A stretch of DNA of 64,000 bases, taken from assembly GCA_037446555.1 (NCBI GenBank), contig JBBIIK010000003.1, positions 62,001 through 126,000 on the forward strand. The letters are read 5' to 3'. The stretch is from JANWVO01 sp037446555 (GTDB lineage Bacteria > Acidobacteriota > Terriglobia > Bryobacterales > Bryobacteraceae). Shown here piece by piece: positions 55,333 through 63,358 of this stretch (within the stretch, counting starts at the first letter, position 1; the number at the start of each line of letters is the position of its first letter). The notes beneath the pieces are model-generated. The model was not told the DNA's origin. It ran no database searches and saw nothing but the letters and a program-made list of their open reading frames with translations. A program made the position numbers and the translations under genes.

Positions 55333-56274
55333 TTAGCCGCCAGACTGACCGCTGATGGCGGGCATCAGGCCCCGGAACAGCATCAGCATCGCCGGGGCGC
55401 CCACGATAATCAGGATCGCTGGCAGGATAGTGAAAAAAATCACGACTGTCAACTTCGGGGGCAGCTTGTTGGCCTTTTCCTCGGCCAGTTGCCGCCGCCG
55501 CACGCGCATGAATTCGGCATGCGTGCGCAGCGCATCCGCCACGCTGGTTCCGAAGCGGTCCGTCTGGATCAGCACGGCCACCAGCTTCCGGATTTCTTTT
55601 TCCATGGTCCGGTCCGCCATGTTGCGGAGCGCGTCGGCGCGCTTGACGCCGGCACGTGATTCCATGGAAACCAGGTTCAGCTCGCGGCAGAGCTCCGGAT
55701 GCGCATACGCCAATTCCTCGCTGACTTTCATGATGGCCTGATCCAATCCGAGCCCGGCCTCCACTGCCACCACCATCAGATCCAGCGCATCCGGCAAAGC
55801 CAGCCGCAGCTTCTCCTGGTAGCTCTCACCCAGAACGTCCAGGCCGAAATTCGTCAGCATGTGCCCAAGCACAGCGGCCAGCGCAACGATGCCCCATTCC
55901 ACCAACATGGGCAGATCGAACAGGGGCATCAGTACCCAGGCAAGGACGGCGGCGCCCACGGTCGCCAGCGTGCGGACCGCAAGAAAGATTGGCAACGCCG
56001 AATCGGAACGGTAGCCCGCCACCATCAACTGCCGGCGCAGGAGCGAGGCGCTCATCGGGTCCTGCGGCAGCTTCTCGCCGAACCACTGGAGCGCCTCCCG
56101 CACGCGGAAGCCGTGACCCGCGGCCTTGCGGTAGCCCACATCCACGATGCCGCCCACGGGCCCGGCCAGCTTTTCGAAGACCTCTCCGGGGCGCACATAG
56201 CTCCGGTAGCCGTACCAGATGATGGAGCCGGCCACGAGCAGGAAGAAAACGGCAATGATGGCGGGAATCAGCAT
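55333..56274 (-). CDS. tadC: Tad secretion platform protein TadC (GspF family)
   Basis: Inner-membrane platform protein of the Tad pilus machine. 313 residues with a GspF/T2SSF domain: LRLALPDALDLMVVAVEAGLG and QAIMKVSEELAYAHPELCREL are typical, with membrane helices at the N-terminus (IPAIIAVFFLLVAGSIIWY), around 95-135 and at the C-terminus. Starts 1 bp after the tadB stop. Together with TadB it forms the site on which CpaF acts. Confidence 0.92.
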   Translation of the reverse strand: MLIPAIIAVFFLLVAGSIIWYGYRSYVRPGEVFEKLAGPVGGIVDVGYRKAAGHGFRVREALQWFGEKLPQDPMSASLLRRQLMVAGYRSDSALPIFLAVRTLATVGAAVLAWVLMPLFDLPMLVEWGIVALAAVLGHMLTNFGLDVLGESYQEKLRLALPDALDLMVVAVEAGLGLDQAIMKVSEELAYAHPELCRELNLVSMESRAGVKRADALRNMADRTMEKEIRKLVAVLIQTDRFGTSVADALRTHAEFMRVRRRQLAEEKANKLPPKLTVVIFFTILPAILIIVGAPAMLMLFRGLMPAISGQSGG

Positions 56275-56275
56275 G

Positions 56276-57253
56276 TCAGAACTTGAAATTGATGAGCCGG
56301 TTCATCAGGTAATAGCCCAATACCTGGCCTCCAACGGCGCCTGCCAGCAACCAAGGCCCCAGCGGATCCTTCCTGAGCACTTCGATGTAGTCGGGCGAGT
56401 TCAGTTGGAGACTGATGAAAACGAACAGCGGAATGGCAGTCAGGATCATCGCCGTGACACGCGCGGCGCCTGTAGCCGCCAGCACGTGGCCCTTCAGGCG
56501 GAAGCGTTCGCGGACGGTGTGCGCCAGCTTCTCGAGAATCTCGCTGAGGTTGCCGCCCGCCTCTCGCTGCAACAGAACCGCGGAGACGAAGAACTTCACG
56601 TCCACCAGCGGCACGCGCTGAGCCAGCCCCTCCAGCACCGTTTCCATGGGCGAGCCCAGGTTCTGCTGTTGGAACACGCGGCGGAACTCCGAGCTGAGCG
56701 GCTCCGGCGCCTCGTTGGCCAGCATCTCGAGGCTTGCCGAGAAAGCGTGCCCGGCGCGCAGGGAGCGGGCGATGAAGTCCAGCGCTTCCGGGAATTGCTC
56801 CTCGAATTCCCGGATCCTCTTCTTGGCCAGGTAACCCACATAGAAGAAAGGAAACCAGCCAAACACGAGCGCCAGGACGACCGCCGTCAACCAGCGGTAG
56901 ATGAGCACCGGGAACATCCATCCGATCAGCGCGCCGGCGACGGCGGCGACGATCGCGCCCAGCAGCAGCCCGCCGCCCGACCATTCCAGGCCCGCCATGG
57001 CGATCTTGCGCTCCAGCGTGTCTGTCAGATCGCTCAGCGGGTGGCGCTGCGCCTTGCGTACCAGTTCGTCTCGGGTGATGAAGACCTGGCGCGGCTCGTA
57101 ATCCTGGATCTCCTCCGCCGTCCTTCCCCCGCTCAATTGCCCGAGCAGTTCCTTCTTGCGCCCGGAGGTGAGCACTTCCCAGGCGAACCACGCGCCGCCG
57201 GCTATGGTCACCAGCAGCACCAGGAAGATGACGAGGAAAAGGCCGATGGACAT
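56276..57253 (-). CDS. tadB: Tad secretion platform protein TadB (GspF family)
   Basis: Partner of TadC in the inner-membrane platform. 325 residues. An N-terminal membrane segment (IGLFLVIFLVLLVTIAGGAWF) is followed by a soluble part and the GspF domain FEEQFPEALDFIARSLRAGHAF, MLANEAPEPLSSEFRRVFQQQ and LQREAGGNLSEILEKLAHTVR; two C-terminal helices close the protein. Start 7 bp after cpaF, with GAGG before the ATG. Confidence 0.92.
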   Translation of the reverse strand: MSIGLFLVIFLVLLVTIAGGAWFAWEVLTSGRKKELLGQLSGGRTAEEIQDYEPRQVFITRDELVRKAQRHPLSDLTDTLERKIAMAGLEWSGGGLLLGAIVAAVAGALIGWMFPVLIYRWLTAVVLALVFGWFPFFYVGYLAKKRIREFEEQFPEALDFIARSLRAGHAFSASLEMLANEAPEPLSSEFRRVFQQQNLGSPMETVLEGLAQRVPLVDVKFFVSAVLLQREAGGNLSEILEKLAHTVRERFRLKGHVLAATGAARVTAMILTAIPLFVFISLQLNSPDYIEVLRKDPLGPWLLAGAVGGQVLGYYLMNRLINFKF

Positions 57254-57260
57254 GCAAACC

Positions 57261-58622
57261 TCAGTAGAGTTCCACCACGGACTGGAACAGCTCCTGCGGG
57301 AAGTGGAAGCCGGCGGTCTTTAGCTTCTCGTAGCACTTCGGACGGATGCCGGTGGCGCGGAAACGCCCCAGCACGCGGCCGTCCGGCGCCACGCCCGTCT
57401 TCTCGAACAGGAAGATGTCCTGCGTGGTTACGATGTCGCGCTCCATGCCCACGCACTCGGTGATGTGCGAGACGTGGCGGGTGCCGTCGCTGTAACGCGA
57501 GATGTGGACGAAGAGATCGATGGCGGAGGCGATCTGCTGGCGGATGGACTGAATGCTCATGTTAGCGTTGGCCATGCCCATCATCACTTCCAGGCGCGAG
57601 ATGGCATCGCGCGGGCTGTTGCAATGGATGGTGGTGAGCGAGCCGTCGTGGCCGGTGTTCATCGCCTGCATCATGTCGAGCGCCTCCTCGCCGCGAACCT
57701 CGCCGACGATGATGCGGTCCGGGCGCATGCGGAGGGCGTTGATCACGAGTTGCCGGATCTTGATGGCACCCTTGCCCTCGATGTTCGGCGGGCGCGCCTC
57801 CATGCGCGCCACGTGCGTCTGCTGCAACTGGAGTTCGGCGGCGTCCTCGATGGTGACGATCCGCTCCGCCTCCGGAATGAACGCCGACAGCGCGTTGAGG
57901 AGCGTCGTCTTGCCGGCGCCGGTGCCGCCGCTGACGATTACGTTGAGCCGCGCCGCCACGCACGCTTCGAGGAACTTCGCCATCTCCGGCGTCAGCGTCA
58001 GATTCTCGATCAGATCCGCCATTTGCAGCGGGTTGCGCCCGAACCGGCGGATCGAAAGGCACGGGCCGTCCACTGCCACCGGCGGTATCACGGCATTCAC
58101 ACGCGAGCCGTCCGGAAGGCGCGCATCGACCATCGGGGAGGATTCGTCAATCCGCCGCCCCACGCCGGAGACGATCTTCTCGATGATCCGCGACAGGTGC
58201 GCATTGTCCTTGAATTCGACCGGCGTGCGGTAGAGCTTGCCCTGCCGCTCGACGTACACCAGCCGCGGCGTGGTGACCAGGATGTCGGAGATCGTGTGAT
58301 CCTCGAGCAGCGGCTCCAGCGGCCCCAGCCCAAAGACCTCGTCCAGAACTTCCGAGCACACGCGCTCGCGGTCCTGCATGGTGAGTGGCACGTCCTGCTC
58401 GTCCACCAGCTTCTCCACCGCCTGCCGGATCTCGGCGCGCACCTGCGGCTCGGGGAGCGTCGACAGCGCCTCCAGGTTGATTCTGCCGATCAGCTCCTTG
58501 TGCAGCTTGAACTTCAGCTCCTGCAAGTGTGGCGAGAACGACTGACGGCTGAACAGGCGGCTCACCCAGCCCGGATCGCGTTTGGCTGGCACGTTCGGAT
58601 CAAATCGCAACGGCGACGCCAT
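57261..58622 (-). CDS. cpaF: Tad assembly ATPase CpaF/TadA
   Basis: Hexameric secretion ATPase that powers pilus assembly (and in some species retraction). 453 residues. Walker A GGTGAGKTTLLNALSA (about 228-243), Asp box IVTIEDAAELQLQQ, Walker B-type RPDRIIVGEVRGEEALD and the His box GSLTTIHCNSPRDAISRLE. N-terminal region (about 30-180) is the TadA-specific domain. GGAGG sites precede the ATG. Its C-terminal end is ELFQSVVELY. Confidence 0.95.
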   Translation of the reverse strand: MASPLRFDPNVPAKRDPGWVSRLFSRQSFSPHLQELKFKLHKELIGRINLEALSTLPEPQVRAEIRQAVEKLVDEQDVPLTMQDRERVCSEVLDEVFGLGPLEPLLEDHTISDILVTTPRLVYVERQGKLYRTPVEFKDNAHLSRIIEKIVSGVGRRIDESSPMVDARLPDGSRVNAVIPPVAVDGPCLSIRRFGRNPLQMADLIENLTLTPEMAKFLEACVAARLNVIVSGGTGAGKTTLLNALSAFIPEAERIVTIEDAAELQLQQTHVARMEARPPNIEGKGAIKIRQLVINALRMRPDRIIVGEVRGEEALDMMQAMNTGHDGSLTTIHCNSPRDAISRLEVMMGMANANMSIQSIRQQIASAIDLFVHISRYSDGTRHVSHITECVGMERDIVTTQDIFLFEKTGVAPDGRVLGRFRATGIRPKCYEKLKTAGFHFPQELFQSVVELY

Positions 58623-58640
58623 ACCCCCTCCTCTTCCTCC

Positions 58641-59816
58641 TCAGAAATTGAACAGCGAGAACTTGCGCTTCCCCTCCGGCGCCTCCAGCCCGGCCAGGGC
58701 CTGCATCATCCTCCCGATGGACGTGCGGAGATGGTTGTTCTCCGGCAGCAGCCTGCCCTCGGTGAACGCCCGCTCCAGCGCGCCATACTCATTCGGCAGC
58801 GTGGCGAAGATCTCGATGTCCAACGCTTTCTCGATGTCGGCGGGCGTCAGCTCCACGCGCCGGGAGACGCGGTTCAACAGCAAACGGACGTTGCCCCGGC
58901 GAAAGCCCGCCGCCACCAGCCTTTGCAGTTGCAGCTTGGCCATTTGCAGGGCGGGCATCTCGGGCGTGGCCACCAGCGCCAGCTCGTCGATCTCTTCCAG
59001 GGCGCGCAACGCACCCGCGTCCAGCCCCGCGCCCAGGTCGGCCACCACGTAGGGGTAGCGCCTCCGGGCGAACTCGATCACTTGCCGCACGTCCTCGGGA
59101 TTCGGATACTCCCGGTAGAGGTCCGCCGCCACGCCGGCGAGCACCTCCACGCCGGGATAGCCGTTCGAGATCAGCGCGCGCCAGTAGCGGTCGTCCAGAT
59201 CCGCCGTGTTGCGCGCCGAATCGAGCACCGAATAGCGGCTGTCGGCCCGCATCATCACGCGCACGGTGCCCGCCGCCAGGTCGAAGTCACCCAGCAGGGT
59301 GGACTTGCCCGTCAGCCGCGCCAGCTCCACGGCGGCATGGCAGGCGACCGTCGTGCCGCCGCAGCCCGCCTTGGCCGAGAGAAAACCGAACGCCTTGCCC
59401 GCGGGCGCGGAAGGTGCCGTCACCCGGGCGGCGGCCTTGGCCGCCAGCCGCTCGATCGCCTCCTTCATGCTGCTCTCGAGCGGCGGCAGAACGAACTCGT
59501 CGGCGCCGGCGCGCATGGCGCGGATGATCTCCTCCGCCGTGGCGGTTTCGCGCACCACCACCACCAGCGGCGAAACGGGCAGCTCCTTGATCAAGGGGAT
59601 CAGCTCGTTCAGCCCCAGGGGCAGCGCCGAGGGATCGATCAGCACCACGTCCGGCTTGAAGCGGTCGATCCGGGAGAAGAGCACGTCCTCGGTCGCCGCC
59701 TGCGCCATCTCGAAGACCACCCGGACGGGCAAAAGGCGCAGCAGGGCCTGCGCCTCTTCCCAGAGCCGCGCATTGCCGATGACGACGCCAATGCCCAGCG
59801 GTCCCCGTGCGGTCAT
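58641..59816 (-). CDS. cpaE: TadZ/CpaE-type localisation ATPase
   Basis: ParA/MinD-like protein that places the Tad machine at its cellular site. 391 residues: an N-terminal receiver-like domain (GIGVVIGNARLW..., about 1-120, with VVLIDPSALPLGLNELIPLIKE), then the ATPase domain. Its P-loop reads SAKAGCGGTTVACH: the signature Lys at the start is kept, but the Lys of GKT is replaced by Gly, as in other TadZ proteins that bind but hydrolyse ATP poorly. ATG 59816 (MTARGPLGIG) has AGGAG at 7 bp, better than the ATG at 59837. Confidence 0.88.
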   Translation of the reverse strand: MTARGPLGIGVVIGNARLWEEAQALLRLLPVRVVFEMAQAATEDVLFSRIDRFKPDVVLIDPSALPLGLNELIPLIKELPVSPLVVVVRETATAEEIIRAMRAGADEFVLPPLESSMKEAIERLAAKAAARVTAPSAPAGKAFGFLSAKAGCGGTTVACHAAVELARLTGKSTLLGDFDLAAGTVRVMMRADSRYSVLDSARNTADLDDRYWRALISNGYPGVEVLAGVAADLYREYPNPEDVRQVIEFARRRYPYVVADLGAGLDAGALRALEEIDELALVATPEMPALQMAKLQLQRLVAAGFRRGNVRLLLNRVSRRVELTPADIEKALDIEIFATLPNEYGALERAFTEGRLLPENNHLRTSIGRMMQALAGLEAPEGKRKFSLFNF

Positions 59817-59845
59817 GAATCGCTCCTGCCGTCCCATTCCACCAT

Positions 59846-61324
59846 CTACTGTCCCCGCGTCGTGAATCCCATGCTCGAGGTTGCCGTCGACCGGCGCTTG
59901 TCCTCGCGCTCTTTCTCCAGCCGTTGTTCTTCTCGCAACACTTCCACCGGCACCATCTTCTTTTGCGGCTCGGGCTTGCCCGTCGCCTCCACGCCCGGCG
60001 TCCGCGGCGGCTCTGCCGCGCCCTCCTTCAGGAACCGCCCGGTGAAGCTCAAATCCTGCATCTTCTGTCCCTGCGGGATCGGCTGCACGATCTCCGGCGT
60101 CACCAGCACCAACAGTTCCGTCTTGGACTTGTTCATGGAGCGCGAACGGAACAGCGCGCCGAGGATCGGAATATCGCCCAGCCCGGGGATCTTGCTCACC
60201 GTCTCAGTCAGGCGGTTGTCGAGCAGCCCGGCGATGGCGAATGCCTGCCGGTCCTCGAGTTCAATCTCCGTGCTCACGCGGCGCACAGTGAGAGCGGGAA
60301 TGTTGAAGCCCTGGAACAGCAGCCCGTTGGCGAAATCGAGCGCGCTCACCTCCGGCTCCACACGCAGCTTGATGCTGCCGCGGGAAGTGAGGTAAGGCGT
60401 GAACCCGAGCCGGATGCCAAACTCGCGGAATTGAATGGTCACGAACACGTTGCCGCCCACGCCGCCCCCCTGCACCACCGGATAGGGGAATTCGCCGCCG
60501 GCGAGGAAGCTCGCGTCCTTGCCGTTCGCCGCCAGCACGTTCGGCTCCGCCAGGATCTCGATCATCTTTTTCTGCTGGAGCGCCTTGATGGTCGCCGCCA
60601 TGTCAATATCAGGGCGGAAAAGGAAGACGTTCAGCGCATCAGAAAGCGTAAAGCTGCCGGATTGCACATCGCCTGAAAAGCGGGGCGGATTGAACTGCGA
60701 GGTAGTCACGCTGCCGAAGGTGTTTCCAGCACCCGTAGAAAGGAAGTTCGCTCCCAGTTCTTGCACAGCGTTCCGGTCTACTTCCGCGAAGCGAACCTTC
60801 AGGAGCACTTGGGGATCCGTCTCCGGCACGGCCACCTGAAGGAGGCTCACTACCTTGGCGTCCTTGCCCAGCAGGCTGCCGGCGATCGCGGCGGCGCGCT
60901 CGGCGTCTGCGAGGCTACCGGCGGCGCCGTGCAGATAGACAGTATCGCCTTCCAGCGCAAACTCGATCTGATGACCGTCGAGGGCTTTCTCCAGCTCGCG
61001 GCGAAGAATCTCGGCCCGCTTGTCCTCGCCCTGCGGGCGCGGGCGGACGGTCACATCGAAGAACAGCCGGTTCCCGGACTTCTGCCACAGAATCACGCTC
61101 GTCTGCCCCGGGTTTTTCCCGTTCAGCAGCACCTCCGTCGCGGAGACGCCCACCGCCTCGACGACAGATGGGTCGGCCACCGAAGCGCGGACGATGTCCG
61201 TGGGACTATCCAACACCAGGGACTTGCCACTAATGAGGTTCAACTCCCGCGGGGCGGCGGGCTGCGCGGGGGCAGAAACCGCCAAGGCGATCGCGGCGAG
61301 CGAAGCCAGAATGGGGCGCGTCAT
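59846..61324 (-). CDS. cpaC: Tad secretin CpaC/RcpA
   Basis: Outer-membrane pore for the Tad pilus. 492 residues. Signal peptide LASLAAIALAVSAPAQPA (about 6-23); pilus-formation N-domain (RELNLISGKSLVLDSPTDIVRASV...NPGQTSVILWQKSGN); BON-like repeat (ELEKALDGHQIEFALEGDTVYLHG); secretin domain with RFAEVDRNAVQELGANF, VLAANGKDASFLAGGEFPYP and ETVSKIPGLGDIPILGALFRS. The tail (about 445-492) is Lys/Glu/Pro-rich. Overlaps the cpaB stop by 4 bp. Confidence 0.94.
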   Translation of the reverse strand: MTRPILASLAAIALAVSAPAQPAAPRELNLISGKSLVLDSPTDIVRASVADPSVVEAVGVSATEVLLNGKNPGQTSVILWQKSGNRLFFDVTVRPRPQGEDKRAEILRRELEKALDGHQIEFALEGDTVYLHGAAGSLADAERAAAIAGSLLGKDAKVVSLLQVAVPETDPQVLLKVRFAEVDRNAVQELGANFLSTGAGNTFGSVTTSQFNPPRFSGDVQSGSFTLSDALNVFLFRPDIDMAATIKALQQKKMIEILAEPNVLAANGKDASFLAGGEFPYPVVQGGGVGGNVFVTIQFREFGIRLGFTPYLTSRGSIKLRVEPEVSALDFANGLLFQGFNIPALTVRRVSTEIELEDRQAFAIAGLLDNRLTETVSKIPGLGDIPILGALFRSRSMNKSKTELLVLVTPEIVQPIPQGQKMQDLSFTGRFLKEGAAEPPRTPGVEATGKPEPQKKMVPVEVLREEQRLEKEREDKRRSTATSSMGFTTRGQ

Positions 61325-62208
61325 TTCTTTGCCTCCGAGACGGGACGTTCTTCGACCACTTCGCCCACCTTCACCTCTTCCTTCTTGGCGCCGGCGATGA
61401 TCTCCATTTTTACGGGCACCACCACGGTCTGCATCTTCGGCGGAGGAGGTTTATAGCCCTTGGGCGGCGTAGGAGCGATCTTCTTGCCCGCCGGCTGCCC
61501 GGTGAAGAGGTAGGCGGTGGCGGTGCCCTTCACTTCCACCTTCTCGTGATCCAGCGGGTTGCGCAGCACGAGCTGAATCCGGGTCTCGTTGCCCGCCAGG
61601 CTCAGGATCTCGGCTTCCTCGGGCGTCACCAGCAGGTTCACCACCTGCACGGGCACAGGCTTGCCCTCCCGGTCGGGCTGAAGGTTCTGCCCGGCGGAGA
61701 GGACTTCAATGTTCTGAAGAATGGTCCGCGCCTGTGTGCCCAAGGCCTCTTTGGACTTGTCGGGAGGGTCACCGCAGGCGATGACGTCCACGCGCATCCC
61801 CGGCAAGATGAATCCCGCCAATCCCACCACTTGATCCACCTTCACCGCAACTGCGCGCTTGCCGGGGGGAATGGTGACGGCGAGACCGGCGCCCGCGCCC
61901 TTGGGGGCGAAGTTGGGCTCGAGAATGGGCGACCCGCGGAAGGTGGGGGCCACGGCGGCGCGCCCGACAATCTCCTCGGGCTTCTGCAAAGCGCCAGCCG
62001 GCGGCGGACCGCCCCATCGGACGAGTTCGACGTCCTGTGCGTCGACGACCTTCCCGACAGGGATGTCCCGGGCGGCGACGAGAACTTGCACGACCGGTCC
62101 CGAAGTGCCCGTGCCCAAGCGGCGAACCAACACCTGATAGAGCACCAGGCTGGCGCCTACCGCCACGAGGATCGCAAAAATGATGACGCCGACGAACCTG
62201 CTTTGCAT
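61321..62208 (-). CDS. cpaB: Flp pilus assembly protein CpaB/RcpC
   Basis: Periplasmic accessory protein of Tad pili. 295 residues. One N-terminal membrane anchor (FVGVIIFAILVAVGASLVLYQ, about 5-25), then a SAF domain (VQVLVAARDIPVGKVVDAQDVELVRWG), the RcpC-type repeat (AVTIPPGKRAVAVKVDQVVGLAGFILPG) and PVQVVNLLVTPEEAEILSLA. The last 60 residues are Lys/Pro-rich. It lies downstream of the pilin gene past a stable hairpin. Confidence 0.93.
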   Translation of the reverse strand: MQSRFVGVIIFAILVAVGASLVLYQVLVRRLGTGTSGPVVQVLVAARDIPVGKVVDAQDVELVRWGGPPPAGALQKPEEIVGRAAVAPTFRGSPILEPNFAPKGAGAGLAVTIPPGKRAVAVKVDQVVGLAGFILPGMRVDVIACGDPPDKSKEALGTQARTILQNIEVLSAGQNLQPDREGKPVPVQVVNLLVTPEEAEILSLAGNETRIQLVLRNPLDHEKVEVKGTATAYLFTGQPAGKKIAPTPPKGYKPPPPKMQTVVVPVKMEIIAGAKKEEVKVGEVVEERPVSEAKK

Positions 62209-62332
62209 GGCCTCCGTCCTATCTCCTCAGTTTCCTTGCAAGCTCTTTCGCTAAATCCAGTTCTCTAGACAACTCGCCGATCATGACTGGCATTCCCCTC
62301 CTCCCTCATCCCTGGACCCTTTGGTCAAGCGT

Positions 62333-62357
62333 GCGGGCCGCCGAATTGGCGGCCCGC
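62333..62357 (-). terminator. Hairpin between the pilin gene and cpaB
   Basis: GCGGGCCGCC (62333-62342) and GGCGGCCCGC (62348-62357) are exact complements around GAATT. Without a T-run it is a partial terminator or RNA-stability element that could leave pilin mRNA in excess over the downstream Tad genes. Confidence 0.7.
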
Positions 62358-62374
62358 AATTCGCAGAACAGAAT

Positions 62375-62566
62375 CTAGCTCCCCGACGAGCCCTGAGCTG
62401 CAGCGTTCGCAACCACGGAGTTGGTGTTGTTATAAAGCGTCCTCAGTTGAGTATTGATCCCCGTGATGGCCGCAACCACCGCCAGCGAGATGAACCCCAG
62501 CAGCAGCGCGTACTCGATCAGGTCCTGGCCCTCTTCCTCTTTCCAGAAGTTCTTGAACAGTTCCAT
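62375..62566 (-). CDS. flp: Flp family type IVb pilin
   Basis: Major pilin of the Tad pilus. 63 residues: leader MELFKNFWKEEEG, cut after Gly by the A24 peptidase, then mature QDLIEYALLLGFISLAVV with Glu at +5 and Tyr at +6, the normal Flp signature, and a short Asn/Ala/Ser-rich tail. AAGGAAGG precedes ATG 62566 by about 7 bp. Confidence 0.93.
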   Translation of the reverse strand: MELFKNFWKEEEGQDLIEYALLLGFISLAVVAAITGINTQLRTLYNNTNSVVANAAAQGSSGS

Positions 62567-62594
62567 TTGCTTTTCCTTCCTTTTGGCTTCGAAT

Positions 62595-63050
62595 TCAGCG
62601 GCCGCCGTTCTGACGGCCGGACAGCGGTTCTTGCGAACCGGACCCACTCTCCTCCACGATCGCCCGATCGCGGCCGCGCCCCTCGCGAAGCGCATTCTCC
62701 GGTTCCCGCAAGGCATCGAGGCCCGGACGGGAAAACTGAACCTGATGAAACCGGACGACGAGCCAGCAGTGGCCGTCGACGGCCCGTGAAACATTGGTGA
62801 CCGTGCCTTCGCACCGCAGCGCACGGCCGCCGCGCCCGCGACCGCCGGGCAGCGCCACGTCGATCTGGACGGGCGCCTCCGGCAACACCGGGGCGGCAGA
62901 AACCAGGTGAGGGAAGCGAAGTACCGCGCCCCAGCGGTCCAGGGACCGGATGACGCCCGGCACCGCTTCCACGCCCGAAGCGGGAAGGCTCAGCAGGCAG
63001 TGGATCGAATTCAGGCGGCTTTCCTTTGCCGGCTGAGGTTTCGCTCCCAT
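62595..63050 (-). CDS. PilZ domain-like protein at the head of the Tad operon
   Basis: 151 residues (from the ATG at 63050). A beta-rich core (SIHCLLSLPASGVEAVPGVIRSLDRWGAVLRFPHL...APVQIDVALPGG...GTVTNVSRAVDGHCWLVVRF) fits a PilZ-like fold; the cyclic-di-GMP motif RxxxR plus DxSxxG is only partly visible (SLDRWGAVL stands in the D-x-SxxG position), so c-di-GMP binding is doubtful. It precedes the pilin gene by 28 bp and may set pilus output. A longer start at 63134 lacks a ribosome site. Confidence 0.7.
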   Translation of the reverse strand: MGAKPQPAKESRLNSIHCLLSLPASGVEAVPGVIRSLDRWGAVLRFPHLVSAAPVLPEAPVQIDVALPGGRGRGGRALRCEGTVTNVSRAVDGHCWLVVRFHQVQFSRPGLDALREPENALREGRGRDRAIVEESGSGSQEPLSGRQNGGR

Positions 63051-63358
63051 TTCGGTTCCGAGTTTCACCTTAGGGCCAGGCGCCGGGCGGCTACAAGCAT
63101 CCTTTTGGTTAGCATAACGATGGTTAGCATCCATTCGAGGACCACAAGTCCTTCGTGGTCATGGAGCTACCGTTCTGGTACCAAGGGGAGCTAACTTTTT
63201 CTTGCCCTTGTCATGAAAAGAGGTTAGGATGGGGCCAAACCATGGGATCGGAGCCGTAGGAGATTTCCCAGACAGCGGAAGCAGAAATCGAGGCAGGTTG
63301 TACTAGCCGTCCCATGGCCGCTGGCGATGAAGAAAAAGAAACCGGAGGAACCTCGGAG
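63051..63358. promoter_or_regulatory. Divergent control region with GTTAGC-like repeats
   Basis: 308 bp with no gene. GGTTAGCAT occurs at 63107-63115 and 63122-63130 (15 bp apart), GCTAAC at 63190-63195 and GGTTAGGAT at 63222-63230, exactly 100 bp after the second copy. The last overlaps the -10 of a possible rightward promoter: TTGCCC (63202-63207), 17 bp, TAGGAT (63225-63230). A GACCAC/GTGGTC hairpin is at 63140-63160. On the minus strand TATGCT at 63117-63112 could be the -10 for the PilZ-Tad operon. Confidence 0.6.

Noticed and set aside
57465..60395. A 976-codon open frame on the plus strand opposite cpaF, TadZ and cpaC
   Set aside because: It lies across three real genes with clear motifs; its product is rich in Arg, His, Gln and Gly without domains, typical of a shadow frame.
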